64,000 bases of DNA from Huaxiibacter chinensis. Its GTDB lineage: Bacteria > Pseudomonadota > Gammaproteobacteria > Enterobacterales > Enterobacteriaceae. The stretch lies in NCBI RefSeq assembly GCF_022171985.1, contig NZ_JAJVHF010000004.1:248001-312000 (forward strand). The letters run 5' to 3'. The notes beneath the pieces are model-generated. The model saw only the letters and a list, made by a program, of their open reading frames with translations. It made no database searches and had not been told where the DNA came from. Below, one piece after another: positions 11,505 to 20,717 of the stretch. The position numbers and the translations under genes are program-made. How positions within the stretch are numbered: the stretch's first letter is position 1; each line of letters begins with the position of its first letter.

Positions 11505-12481
11505 AGACGAGTCTGGCATCGCTGATGTTTATTCTCCTGCTCTGCGCGGGGGCTATCGTTCACCTGGGATTGGGGGCGCGATATATTGCGCCGCATACCG
11601 TGGTGCAGGCACTTATTGATTTCAATCCCCGTGACTTCGATCATAACGTGATCGTCAACCTGCGATTACTGCGTCTGGTCGCTGCGGTCATTGTCGGTGC
11701 GGCGCTTGGCGTTGCGGGAGTCTTGCTACAGGCAATTATCCGTAATCCATTGGGTGAACCGCATATTCTTGGCCTGAACGCGGGAGCGGCCCTGGCGGTG
11801 GTGCTGACCAGCGCCCTCGGCCTGACGTTGCCGTTTGGTCGCCCACTTATCGCAGCCGTGGGGGCAGGAACCCTCTTTCTGCTGGTTTTGATGCTCTCTT
11901 CAGCCGGTCGCGTCGGGTTAACGCCCATGAAAGTTACGCTTTGCGGTGTGGCTCTTTCGGCTTTCACCGCGTCGATCACCGCCGCCATATTGATCCTTGA
12001 TGAGCAAACATTCCAGGCGCTGCGGACGTGGCTGGCGGGTGACCTGGCCGGGCTGAGCTGGGCGACGACTCAAACCGCCGCCTGGGTTGCCGCTGCGGGG
12101 TGGGCATTGTCGGTGTGGCTCGCCCCCTCTCTGAATACGCTGGCGCTCGGCGACAAAATGGCGCAAGGGCTGGGCCTTTCCCTCCTCAGAACGCGCTTTC
12201 TGGCATTACTCGCAACCGCGTTGCTCTGTGGCGCAGCGGTAGCGATTGCCGGGCCGATTGGTTTTATCGGACTGGTGGTGCCCCAGCTTATCCGGCGTCT
12301 GGTCTCGGTTGATTTACGCGTCATGGTGCCGCTCTCAGCCTGCTGTGGCGCGCTGGTTTTATTACTGGCGGATATCGCCGCCCGCGTGCTCTTTACGCCA
12401 CATGAGCTGGCGACCGGCGTGATGACTGCGCTGGTGGGGGCTCCCGTCTTTATTCTCATGGCGACGAGGTTATTTAAATGA
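11501..12481 (+). CDS. FecCD-family siderophore permease, first subunit
   Basis: A 326-residue integral membrane protein with about nine or ten hydrophobic segments and the FecCD signature (RLLRLVAAVIVGAALGVAGV, then LLQAIIRNPLGEPHILG). The C-terminal part has the conserved GPIGFIGLVVPQLIRRL coupling region that contacts the ATPase. It overlaps both neighbours by 4 nt and pairs with the next gene to form the translocation pore. Confidence 0.94.
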   Translation: MKTSLASLMFILLLCAGAIVHLGLGARYIAPHTVVQALIDFNPRDFDHNVIVNLRLLRLVAAVIVGAALGVAGVLLQAIIRNPLGEPHILGLNAGAALAVVLTSALGLTLPFGRPLIAAVGAGTLFLLVLMLSSAGRVGLTPMKVTLCGVALSAFTASITAAILILDEQTFQALRTWLAGDLAGLSWATTQTAAWVAAAGWALSVWLAPSLNTLALGDKMAQGLGLSLLRTRFLALLATALLCGAAVAIAGPIGFIGLVVPQLIRRLVSVDLRVMVPLSACCGALVLLLADIAARVLFTPHELATGVMTALVGAPVFILMATRLFK

Positions 12482-13530
12482 GCCGGACGAGTCTGCGTGC
12501 CGGGCTGTATCCGCTGCGGCTTAGGCTTTTTTCCGCGCTGGTCCGGCCCCGGGCGTTAGTCTGGCTTGCGGTGCTGCTCGCGTTAGCCCTCACTCTCGGA
12601 CTCTTTGGCCTGACGCAGGGAACATTTGCCCTGCCTTCGTCCTCTCTCGGGCATGCGCTATTTCATCCCGATAGCCTGAGCGCAGAGGCTCGCTATATCG
12701 TCCAGGATATCCGTCTGCCGCGTCTGCTGATGGGGTTACTGTGCGGTGCGATGCTCGGTGTGGCGGGGGCAGCTATGCAATCCCTCACCCGCAATGGCTT
12801 GGCCGATCCGGGGCTTATCGGCGTGAAAGAAGGCTGTAGCGTGGCGGTGCTGCTGTTGATTTTCCAGTTTCCCGCAGTGGGCATCGTCTGGCGTCCGGTG
12901 GCCGGAATCACCGGCGGTCTGCTCACGGCGTTGCTGGTGGTGGTGCTGGCGCGGGATATCTCGCGTCCGCGTTTTATTCTTACGGGCATTGGCGTGTCAT
13001 GGGCGTTTGCGGCAGGCATGGGCGTCTTTATGACCACCGCCGATATACGCGATGTGCAAACGGCGATGCTGTGGCTGGCGGGAAGCTTACATGCCGCCAA
13101 CTGGACGCTGCTGGGCGTGGCGGCAGGTTGGGCGCTGCCCGCGTTTATTTTACTGCTGTGTACCTGTCGGGCGGCGGACGTGGCTCTGCTGGGCAACCCG
13201 ACAGCGCGCGGTCTGGGCGTGCGTCCGGCACGTCTGGCGATGTTACAGGTGTTGGCGCCGGTGCTGTTGACCGCCGCGTGCGTCTCCTGCGTGGGGAGTA
13301 TCGGCTTTGTCGGCTTAATCGCACCGCATATGGCGCGTTTTTTGTTGCGTGGCGGGCAAGCCAGCGTGTTGTCAGGGAGCGCAGTGTTGGGCGCGTTGTT
13401 GGTACTGGTTGCCGACAGCATTGGGCGACTGGCATTTCTGCCGCTGCAACTGCCTGCGGGCATTGTGATTTCGCTGATTGGCGGACCGTTTTTCCTGGCG
13501 TTGCTCTGGCAACGTCGGGATCGTTTTTAA
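12478..13530 (+). CDS. FecCD-family siderophore permease, second subunit
   Basis: A 350-residue permease paralogous to the preceding gene. It has the same landmarks: RLPRLLMGLLCGAMLGVAGA followed by MQSLTRNGLADPGLIG, and a C-terminal GSIGFVGLIAPHMARFL. The N-terminus has an extra Arg-rich cytoplasmic stretch before the first helix. The first ATG overlaps the upstream stop (ATGA). BtuCD-like importers work as permease heterodimers or homodimers; two different adjacent subunits suggest a heterodimer. Confidence 0.94.
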   Translation: MSRTSLRAGLYPLRLRLFSALVRPRALVWLAVLLALALTLGLFGLTQGTFALPSSSLGHALFHPDSLSAEARYIVQDIRLPRLLMGLLCGAMLGVAGAAMQSLTRNGLADPGLIGVKEGCSVAVLLLIFQFPAVGIVWRPVAGITGGLLTALLVVVLARDISRPRFILTGIGVSWAFAAGMGVFMTTADIRDVQTAMLWLAGSLHAANWTLLGVAAGWALPAFILLLCTCRAADVALLGNPTARGLGVRPARLAMLQVLAPVLLTAACVSCVGSIGFVGLIAPHMARFLLRGGQASVLSGSAVLGALLVLVADSIGRLAFLPLQLPAGIVISLIGGPFFLALLWQRRDRF

Positions 13531-13543
13531 AAAGGGGAGCAGC

Positions 13544-14491
13544 ATGCGTGTATGGTTAACTGTTTTACTGCTGGCAGGCTTTAGCGTAAGCGCGGCTGAG
13601 CCTGTTCAGACATTCACCGACGATCTGGGCCGTCACGTGACGGTACCCGTCCACCCGCGTCGTATCGTCTCGCTGCATGATTTAGACATCACGATTCCCT
13701 TGATTGAGCTGGGTGTCCCTCCGGTCGCCAGCCATGGCCGCACGCGCCCTGACGGCAGCCATTTTATCCGCTCCAGCGGGATGTTAACGGGCGTGGATTT
13801 TGACAACGCCGATATCCAGTTTATCGGTACGGCCGATATTGATATTGAGGCCATCGCCGCCGCCAAGCCGGATCTCATCATCACGGAGCCGACGCGCAAT
13901 ACGCCGATTGAACAACTGGAAAGAATCGCCCCCACGGTGAGCATTGATCATCTTGACGGTGGCGCGCCGGAAATTTATCGCAAGCTGGCCCAGCTCACCG
14001 GGACCCAGGCGCGACTGCGGATTCTGGAGCGACGCTATCACGAGCAGATCAACGCGCTGAAAGCGACAATCGAGACCCGTAAAATTTCGGTGTCGGTCAT
14101 CCAGGCTAATCAGGGCAAGATCACCGCCATGCACACCTATCATTCGCTGGGCCGTGTGCTGCGGGACGCCGGGTTTACCTTCCCGCCGCTGATCGAGAGC
14201 ATTCCTGAAGGGGGACGTATTGATGTCAGCGCCGAACGTTTGCCGGACCTGGATGCAGACTTTGTCTTTGCGACCTGGCGGGGCGATACAGGCGGTAAAC
14301 CCCAGGATGAACGGGCCGCAATGGAGAGCGTCATGCCTGGCTGGTGTCAGTTTCTCACCGCCTGTCGGACCGGGCACTATGTGTTGATCTCGCGTGAGGA
14401 GGCTATTTCCAACTCCTTTGCCTCGTTAGGGCTGATGGCAGCCCAGGTTCAGTCGCAGATTGCGGGCCGTCCGCTGCCGGAGGCGCCATGA
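13544..14491 (+). CDS. Periplasmic iron-siderophore binding protein
   Basis: A 315-residue class III (FecB/FhuD-type) periplasmic binding protein. The signal peptide MRVWLTVLLLAGFSVSA is followed by TFTDDLGRHVTVPVHPRRIV, the usual opening of this family, and IEAIAAAKPDLIIT. I chose the ATG at 13544 over an upstream in-frame start because GGGGAGC lies just before it and the signal peptide begins there. It delivers ferric siderophore to the two permeases upstream; its stop overlaps the regulator gene downstream (ATGA). Confidence 0.92.
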   Translation: MRVWLTVLLLAGFSVSAAEPVQTFTDDLGRHVTVPVHPRRIVSLHDLDITIPLIELGVPPVASHGRTRPDGSHFIRSSGMLTGVDFDNADIQFIGTADIDIEAIAAAKPDLIITEPTRNTPIEQLERIAPTVSIDHLDGGAPEIYRKLAQLTGTQARLRILERRYHEQINALKATIETRKISVSVIQANQGKITAMHTYHSLGRVLRDAGFTFPPLIESIPEGGRIDVSAERLPDLDADFVFATWRGDTGGKPQDERAAMESVMPGWCQFLTACRTGHYVLISREEAISNSFASLGLMAAQVQSQIAGRPLPEAP

Positions 14492-15375
14492 TCCGCAAAG
14501 AAAAAGCGCGTGTTGACGTTTACGGCGAACGTTTTCGCGCCCGCGAGCATCTGCTTTCGCCGCGTCTGGCCCTGGTTGCTGGCTGGATCAACGAAAACCG
14601 CGAAGCCGTCATGGAGCACACGGCAATGGAGATCGCGGCTCAGCTTAACACCTCCGACGCGACCGTGGTGCGGGCGATTCAGGCGCTTGGATTTGCCGGG
14701 CTGCGGGATCTGAAGCAGACGCTTGAGCATTGGTTTGGCCCGGCCATCAGTTCCGGCGATAAAATCTCTTCTACGGTAAATGTCCTGACCAGTGATGTGA
14801 ACTCCAGCATCGATTTTGTGCTGGAGGGACATCAACACACCTGCGACGTGCTGTCTGAACCCGCCAATCGCTACGCCATGGCGCAGGCGGTCGCGCTGCT
14901 GAGCGAGGCACGTCAGGTGGCGATATTTGGCATAGGCGCTTCGGGCATTCTGGCGGAATATACCGCCAGAATGTTTAACCGGATGGGGCTGCCCGCCACA
15001 CCGCTAAACCGCACGGGGATTGGTCTGGCTGAGCAAATCATTGCGCTTCAGCGTGGTGATGTGCTGGTGATGATGGCGCAGAAATCTGCCCACCGCGAAG
15101 GGCAAACCACGCTGCGCGAAGCGAAACGATTGGGCATTCCGACCATTTTGTTGACCAACGCGCTGGACTCCCGTTTCAGCAAAGAAGCCAGCGTGGTGAT
15201 ACACGTCCCGCGCGGTGGCGAAAAAGGCAAAATCCCGCTGCATGGCACAGTATTGTTATGTCTGGAGATGCTTATTGTGTCGGTGGCCTCCACGAGCCCA
15301 CAGCGCAGTATTAAATCGATAAAGCGGATCAACGAATTGCACCGTGGATTAAAACCGGGGAAGAAGAGTACGTAG
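14488..15375 (+). CDS. MurR/RpiR-family transcriptional regulator, last gene of siderophore operon
   Basis: A 295-residue regulator: an N-terminal RpiR-type helix-turn-helix (TAMEIAAQLNTSDATVVRAI, about residues 45-64, then ALGFAGLRDLKQ) and a C-terminal SIS domain (AIFGIGASGILAEYTARMF, about 149-167). SIS domains usually bind phosphosugars. It overlaps the binding-protein gene by 4 nt, so it is co-translated with a siderophore importer, an unusual partner for this family. Its 3' end overlaps the convergent AraC gene by 27 bp. What it senses is unknown. Confidence 0.9.
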   Translation: MIRKEKARVDVYGERFRAREHLLSPRLALVAGWINENREAVMEHTAMEIAAQLNTSDATVVRAIQALGFAGLRDLKQTLEHWFGPAISSGDKISSTVNVLTSDVNSSIDFVLEGHQHTCDVLSEPANRYAMAQAVALLSEARQVAIFGIGASGILAEYTARMFNRMGLPATPLNRTGIGLAEQIIALQRGDVLVMMAQKSAHREGQTTLREAKRLGIPTILLTNALDSRFSKEASVVIHVPRGGEKGKIPLHGTVLLCLEMLIVSVASTSPQRSIKSIKRINELHRGLKPGKKST

Positions 15376-16203
15376 ATGACTCTTTCGGTACTGCAGGGGC
15401 GTCTCGCCGATGCCCTTTTTGAAGGCGCTGATAAAATACGTCACCTCGGAAAATCCTACCTTCAGCGCAATGTCTCCCACGCTCTCTTCCGTGTGGAGCA
15501 GGCATTCGCAGGCTTTTCGCAGCCTGAGCGTATTCAGGTAATCATGAATTTTTTCGCCTGTTTCAGCATGAAATTTCCGCGAGACATAGCTGCGTGATTT
15601 ACCTAGCTCGCCGGCCAGCGCATCCAGGCTAAATTTCTGCTGATAGTGCTCATCGAGCCAGAACATGACCTGACTCCCAATCCCGTGCCGACTGCCGGGC
15701 TCACCCGCGTCATCATCCGGTAGCAGGGCAAAAAGGCTGATAATCAGGCTGGCGATATTTTCACTGTTCAGAGGGGCATGATAGCGGCTAAACAGGCGAT
15801 CGATATGGGAATGGCACTCCGCCATATCGGCGATCCAGGCTTTGCCGCCGCGTCGCGACAGATTTTGCAGCCGCTGACGGGTCTGGGGAAAATCGCGCAG
15901 CGTCTTCATAACCGCATGCTGATCCAGATGAATAATGGTGCGCCGGTAACTGCCTTCCGCTTGTTCATCCACCATCACGTTATGCAGGGTAAATGGCGGA
16001 AAAAAGAATAACCGTCCAGGCCGCATGGTGTACTGGCGATTATCAACAATCACGATGCCAAAGCCCTCTTCGACGTACAAAATCTCCAGGCACTGATGCC
16101 AGTGGTGATAACGCACGGTATTGGCGAATAAGCGGCTAAACGATACCAGCGTATCGTTCAGGGCGATGGGTTCAAGATGATCCGTTGCAGGCGTATCGTA
16201 CAT
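15349..16203 (-). CDS. AraC-family regulator of the DUF2264-MFS-GH88 locus
   Basis: A 284-residue regulator. The N-terminal cupin-like sensor domain includes HWHQCLEILYVEEG and the beta-rich PGRLFFFPPFTLHNV. The C-terminal double helix-turn-helix contains LDALAGELGKSRSYVSRKFH and SVGDIALKVGFSEVTYFISA, followed by FKKGIGETPLQYRK. It is divergent from the DUF2264 gene with a 166-bp gap, which suggests it activates that operon in response to a sugar. The tail overlaps the RpiR gene. Confidence 0.91.
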   Translation of the reverse strand: MYDTPATDHLEPIALNDTLVSFSRLFANTVRYHHWHQCLEILYVEEGFGIVIVDNRQYTMRPGRLFFFPPFTLHNVMVDEQAEGSYRRTIIHLDQHAVMKTLRDFPQTRQRLQNLSRRGGKAWIADMAECHSHIDRLFSRYHAPLNSENIASLIISLFALLPDDDAGEPGSRHGIGSQVMFWLDEHYQQKFSLDALAGELGKSRSYVSRKFHAETGEKIHDYLNTLRLRKACECLLHTEESVGDIALKVGFSEVTYFISAFKKGIGETPLQYRKSHLRTLLPRF

Positions 16204-16369
16204 AGTGCAATAAAACTCAATTTTTCCCCGTCCATTTCTCTTTATAAACCACCTTTTTAAATTTTCTCAACTGAGGGTTTATTCATCTCTCATGCGTGTG
16301 AGCTGGCTAACATTTCTGCACCTTATGGATTCTCTATGCTTTGCCGCAGATGATTACGAGGAAGAGCGT

Positions 16370-18187
16370 ATGTGGGCGACAAACAGAGAAAAATCAAAAC
16401 CGTTGTCTTCTCGACAGGATGTGGTGACGTCATTGAATGTCCTGCTTGGCGCGCTGGACAAGCAGTTTCCGCCAGGCCAGTCGCGCATTTCGCTGGGCGA
16501 GACCTGTGCGCACTACAGCGCAGACATTGCCCGGATGGAAGGTCTGTCGCGGGCGCTGTGGGGCCTGTTTCCGCTGATGGCCTCCGGCGAGGCAACGCCG
16601 TACAGCGAAAAATACCTTACGGCGATCAAACTCGGCACCGATCCGCACAGCGAAGAATACTGGGGTGATGCGGGCCCTTTCGATCAGCGTCTGGTGGAGA
16701 TGGCCGCGTATGGGCTTGGGCTGACGTTACTGCAGGACCGACTGCTGGCGTCATTTAGCGAGCGCGAGGTAAAAAACCTGCACGCGTGGCTGAACCAGAT
16801 TACCGATGCGCAGATGCCGGACAGTAACTGGAACTACTTTGCCATTATGGTCCAGCTCGGTTTTAAACGTGCCGGTTTACCCTTCGATCCACAGGCGATA
16901 GAGCGTCGTTTCGACATGATGGACGCTTACTATCTGGGTGACGGATGGTATTCCGACGGGGCAGGTCGACCAAAAGATTATTACATCTCGATGGCGTTCC
17001 ACTTTTACGGCCTGATTTACGCCACGCTCGGCGATGATGAAGAGAGGGCCGTTGTCCTGCGTGAACGCGCCCGACAGTTTGCCCAGGATTTTATCTTTTT
17101 TTCGGCGGCCGACGGGGCCTCGGTGCCTTTTGGCCGCAGCCTGACCTACCGCTTCGCGATGGTCGCCTTCTGGAGCGCGGTCGCCTTTTCCGGTCTGGAG
17201 GTCTTCACGCCAGGCATTGTAAAAGGCATCGTGTTGCGCCACCTGCGCTGGTGGCAGCAGCAACCTATTGTCGATCGCGACGGCATTTTGACGCTGGGGT
17301 TTGCCTGTCCCAATCTGGTGATGTGCGAAGACTATAACTCACCCGGGTCGCCCTACTGGGCGCTCAAAACCTACCTGATTCTCGCCCTGCCGGAGAGCCA
17401 TCCTTTCTGGCAGGCAGAAGAGCAGCCGCTGCCGGTCCTTGCCGAAAAACAGGCCATCCCGCACGCCCAGCAGCTCCTGATGCATAGCGACCATTCTCAG
17501 CACGTGGTCTTGCTCACGGCCGGACAGCTTGAGCTGAATAACTACGTCAATACCGAGGCAAAATATACCAAATTTGCCTATTCCAGCCGCTTTGGTTTCA
17601 CCATTGAGCGTGGGCGTTATGGTCTGAAACATGCCGCCTGTGACTCCATGCTGCTGCTTGCCGATGGCGACGGTTATTTCCGCGGGCGTCGGGAGTGCGA
17701 CGAGGTACGCGTCGATGAAAATTATATTTTCTCGCGCTGGTCGCCCTGGCATGACGTTCAGATCGCGAGCTGGCTGGTGCCTTTTGGCGACTGGCATATC
17801 AGACTGCATCGGATTAACACCCAGCGCGAACTGCAGACGGTGGAAGGCGGGTTTGCGGTCATGAAAACAGTGCATCAGATTCAGGGGCGGGGCAGCTACC
17901 TGTCGGCCACCAACGGCAGCAGCAGTATTGTCGATCTGTCAGCAGAGATTGCTCGCCAGCCGGATAGCCTCGTCACGCCGCCGAACAGCAGCATTATGTT
18001 TGCAGAATGCGCCTCTGTTCCGATCCTGACCACGCCGCTTGGGAAAGGAGAGCACTGGCTTTGTTGCGCGGTTATGGCGTCGGGCGATCCCGCTAAAACG
18101 GCGGCAACGCCACAGCTTCACATAACAAATAATCAGGTTGCCCTTCACGATCCTGAATGCGAACGCACGCTGTCGTTCTCTCTATAA
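16370..18187 (+). CDS. DUF2264 family protein
   Basis: A 605-residue cytoplasmic protein of the DUF2264 family. The N-terminal two thirds look like an alpha/alpha barrel (repeated aromatic and Gly-rich helices such as MEGLSRALWGLFPLM and GPFDQRLVEMAAYGLGL), the fold seen in several glycan-active enzymes; the last third is beta-rich. I chose the ATG at 16370 because GAGGA lies 7 nt upstream; an in-frame ATG at 16292 would add 26 residues that do not look conserved. It is co-oriented with a sugar transporter and a GH88 hydrolase, so a role in breaking down an unsaturated uronic-acid oligosaccharide is likely. The exact reaction is unknown. Confidence 0.85.
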   Translation: MWATNREKSKPLSSRQDVVTSLNVLLGALDKQFPPGQSRISLGETCAHYSADIARMEGLSRALWGLFPLMASGEATPYSEKYLTAIKLGTDPHSEEYWGDAGPFDQRLVEMAAYGLGLTLLQDRLLASFSEREVKNLHAWLNQITDAQMPDSNWNYFAIMVQLGFKRAGLPFDPQAIERRFDMMDAYYLGDGWYSDGAGRPKDYYISMAFHFYGLIYATLGDDEERAVVLRERARQFAQDFIFFSAADGASVPFGRSLTYRFAMVAFWSAVAFSGLEVFTPGIVKGIVLRHLRWWQQQPIVDRDGILTLGFACPNLVMCEDYNSPGSPYWALKTYLILALPESHPFWQAEEQPLPVLAEKQAIPHAQQLLMHSDHSQHVVLLTAGQLELNNYVNTEAKYTKFAYSSRFGFTIERGRYGLKHAACDSMLLLADGDGYFRGRRECDEVRVDENYIFSRWSPWHDVQIASWLVPFGDWHIRLHRINTQRELQTVEGGFAVMKTVHQIQGRGSYLSATNGSSSIVDLSAEIARQPDSLVTPPNSSIMFAECASVPILTTPLGKGEHWLCCAVMASGDPAKTAATPQLHITNNQVALHDPECERTLSFSL

Positions 18188-18217
18188 CTCTGGACCCTAC
18201 CTGTCGGCGAGGATGAT

Positions 18218-19486
18218 ATGAAAAGTCTGTCAACGAGCAATAAAGCAGAATATTACAAAATCAGTAGCTTTATCTTTCTCTATTTCTTTACCTGGTCTGC
18301 CAGTATTGGTCTTCTGGCTATCTGGCTGGGACAAAAGGCTAACCTGAGCGGGTCGGTGATCGGGACCGTGTTTGCGGTAAACGGAATTTTCTCGGTTATC
18401 TTAAAGCCGATATATGGCTATATTCTCGATAAAATCGGCATGAGTAAATATCTGCTCTATTTTGTGGTCGTGATGTCGGCCCTGATGGCGCCGTTCTTTA
18501 TTTACGTCTATCAACCGCTGTTATTATCTAACACGATGCTGGGTATTATTATTGGTGCCCTGTATTTGAGCTTTGCCTGGTACGCTGGCGTGGCGGCCTG
18601 CGAATCCTATTCCGATCGCTTTAGCCGTTTAAACGGCATGGAGTTTGGCCAGATCCGCATGTGGGGTTCGCTTGGCTGGGCGGTGGCGTCATCGTTCTCC
18701 GGTTTGCTGTTTAATTTATCCCCTTCGTATAACTTTATTATGGGCAGCGTGGCCTCGGTCATCATGCTGATTGTGCTGCTAAACCTGAAAGTAAACACGA
18801 ACTCCGTTCATGCGGGCGAGGTGTTGACCAAAGAGAAAATTGCCCCGGCGGATGTCTATGCCTTACTGCGTAACCGCAAATTCTGGGCCTTTTGCCTCTA
18901 CGTCGCGGGCGTGGCCTGGATGATGTTTATTGCTGAACAGCAGTTCTCGCGCTATTTCGTTACCTTCTTTGATGATATCCACCAGGGCAATGCGGTATTT
19001 GGCTATCTCGGCACCGTGCAGTCGGGCATGGAATTTGTCATGTATATGGTCATCCCGCTGTTTGTGAATTTCATTGGGGCCAAACGCGGGCTGTTAATCG
19101 TGGGGCTGGTGGTCGGCGCGCGGCTGATTATTTCCGGGATATGCGATTCGCACCTGTTAATTTCCGTGCTTAAGCCGCTGTACGGTCTGGAAATCTGCCT
19201 GCTGTTAGTCTCCGTCTTTAAATATATCGCCGAGCATTTCGATAAGCGCGTCAATGCGACCATGTATTTACTGGGGTATCAGGCGATGCTGTATGTGGGG
19301 AATGTCGTGGTGTCCTCACCGGCGGGATATATGTATGACCGCATCGGCTTTGAACAGACCTATATCATTATGGGCGCCACGGCGCTGACCTTTACGCTCA
19401 TTTCTGCCTTCACGTTATCCGCCTGCCAGAGCAAATGGCGGGGCACGCGGGAAACCACGCTCGCAGAACAAACACCGTTACGATAA
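18218..19486 (+). CDS. MFS oligosaccharide:proton symporter (LacY-like)
   Basis: A 422-residue protein with 12 predicted membrane helices. It resembles the oligosaccharide:H+ symporter branch (LacY, RafB, CscB): an N-terminal FLYFFTWSASIGLLAIWLGQ and the motif GQIRMWGSLGWAVASS in the fifth helix region. The genes on both sides are glycan enzymes, so the substrate is probably a short uronic-acid-containing oligosaccharide. It starts 30 nt after the DUF2264 gene, in the same probable operon. Confidence 0.9.
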   Translation: MKSLSTSNKAEYYKISSFIFLYFFTWSASIGLLAIWLGQKANLSGSVIGTVFAVNGIFSVILKPIYGYILDKIGMSKYLLYFVVVMSALMAPFFIYVYQPLLLSNTMLGIIIGALYLSFAWYAGVAACESYSDRFSRLNGMEFGQIRMWGSLGWAVASSFSGLLFNLSPSYNFIMGSVASVIMLIVLLNLKVNTNSVHAGEVLTKEKIAPADVYALLRNRKFWAFCLYVAGVAWMMFIAEQQFSRYFVTFFDDIHQGNAVFGYLGTVQSGMEFVMYMVIPLFVNFIGAKRGLLIVGLVVGARLIISGICDSHLLISVLKPLYGLEICLLLVSVFKYIAEHFDKRVNATMYLLGYQAMLYVGNVVVSSPAGYMYDRIGFEQTYIIMGATALTFTLISAFTLSACQSKWRGTRETTLAEQTPLR

Positions 19487-19514
19487 TTCACGCCGTCAAA
19501 GAAGGAACCGAAAT

Positions 19515-20702
19515 ATGTTAAGTCATATCGTTGAGGAACGTCTGGCCACCATTCCCGCGCCCGTCGATACACGCCAGTTTAGCGATGAACTGAACTCCGC
19601 GCGCAGCCATGTCCTTGAACTGATTAGCCGTCATTTAACGGAGTTCGGTGATAAATTTCCTGCAGAAACCTGTAAAGAGGGGTTCTATCCCCTGACCGAC
19701 AACGTGGAATGGACCACCAGCTTCTGGACAGGCCAGCTTTGGCTGGCATGGGAAATGAGCGGTGAGGATAAATTTCGCCGTATGGCCGAGAAACATGTGC
19801 GCTCGTTTGGTCTGCGCATTGCCGGACGACACGACACCAATACGCACGATCTGGGCTTCCTGTATACGCTCTCCTGTGTGGCAGGCTGGCGGTTAACCGG
19901 TAATCGTGAGGCGCGGAGCTTTTCGCTGCTGGCAGCAGAAGCGCTGCTTGAACGTTTTCATGAGAAAGCCAGGATCATTCAGGCCTGGGGAGATCTGAGC
20001 GATCCCGAACAGGCCGGACGCATGATCATCGACTGCAATATGAACCTGCCTTTGCTCTACTGGGCGAGTGAACAGACGGGCGATCCGCGCTTTGCCGAAG
20101 CCGCAAAAGCCCATGTGCACCAGGCGGCGAAATACCTTATCCGCGAAGATGCTTCCACTTTCCATACCTACTATATGGATGTGAACACCGGCGCGCCGCG
20201 CTACGGCAATACCCAGCAAGGCTACGCCGATGACTCCTGCTGGTCACGCGGCCAGGCGTGGGGGATTTATGGCTTCCTGCTGAGCTATATCTATACCGGC
20301 GATGAAACGATGATTGCCCTGTCAAAACGGCTGGCAAACTACTTCCTTAATCGACTGCCGGAAGATTACGTTTGCCACTGGGATCTGGCGCTGGTGGGCA
20401 CCGATGCGCTTCGCGACGCTTCGTCTGCGGCAATTGCGGTCTGCGGTCTGCTGGAGCTGGTGAAGCACCTGCCGGTGACCGATCCGGATCGCGAGCGTTA
20501 CCTGGAATGGGCGAAAGGCATCATGTCTTCTTTGACGAAGCACTACCTGATGGGGAAAGAGGAGAAGGGCAACGGGCTGCTTAAGCACTCGGTTTATCAT
20601 CTGGCGAGCGATAAAGGCGTGGATGAGTGCGCAAGCTGGGGAGATTACTTTTACGTGGAGGCGCTGGTGCGCTTTACCCAGAGCTGGAAGCTGTACTGGT
20701 AA
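19515..20702 (+). CDS. GH88 family unsaturated glucuronyl/rhamnogalacturonyl hydrolase
   Basis: A 395-residue glycoside hydrolase family 88/105-like enzyme, removing the 4,5-unsaturated uronic acid left by polysaccharide lyases. The sequence shows the alpha/alpha-barrel landmarks EWTTSFWTGQLWLAWE, NTHDLGFLY with Asp112, MIIDCNMNLPLLYWA with Asp173 (the two acids expected for hydration-based catalysis), WSRGQAWGIYGF and DECASWGDYFYVEAL. It has no signal peptide, so it acts in the cytoplasm after import by the upstream MFS protein. It is the last gene of the locus. Confidence 0.93.
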   Translation: MLSHIVEERLATIPAPVDTRQFSDELNSARSHVLELISRHLTEFGDKFPAETCKEGFYPLTDNVEWTTSFWTGQLWLAWEMSGEDKFRRMAEKHVRSFGLRIAGRHDTNTHDLGFLYTLSCVAGWRLTGNREARSFSLLAAEALLERFHEKARIIQAWGDLSDPEQAGRMIIDCNMNLPLLYWASEQTGDPRFAEAAKAHVHQAAKYLIREDASTFHTYYMDVNTGAPRYGNTQQGYADDSCWSRGQAWGIYGFLLSYIYTGDETMIALSKRLANYFLNRLPEDYVCHWDLALVGTDALRDASSAAIAVCGLLELVKHLPVTDPDRERYLEWAKGIMSSLTKHYLMGKEEKGNGLLKHSVYHLASDKGVDECASWGDYFYVEALVRFTQSWKLYW

Positions 20703-20717
20703 AAACGACGGGGTGGA

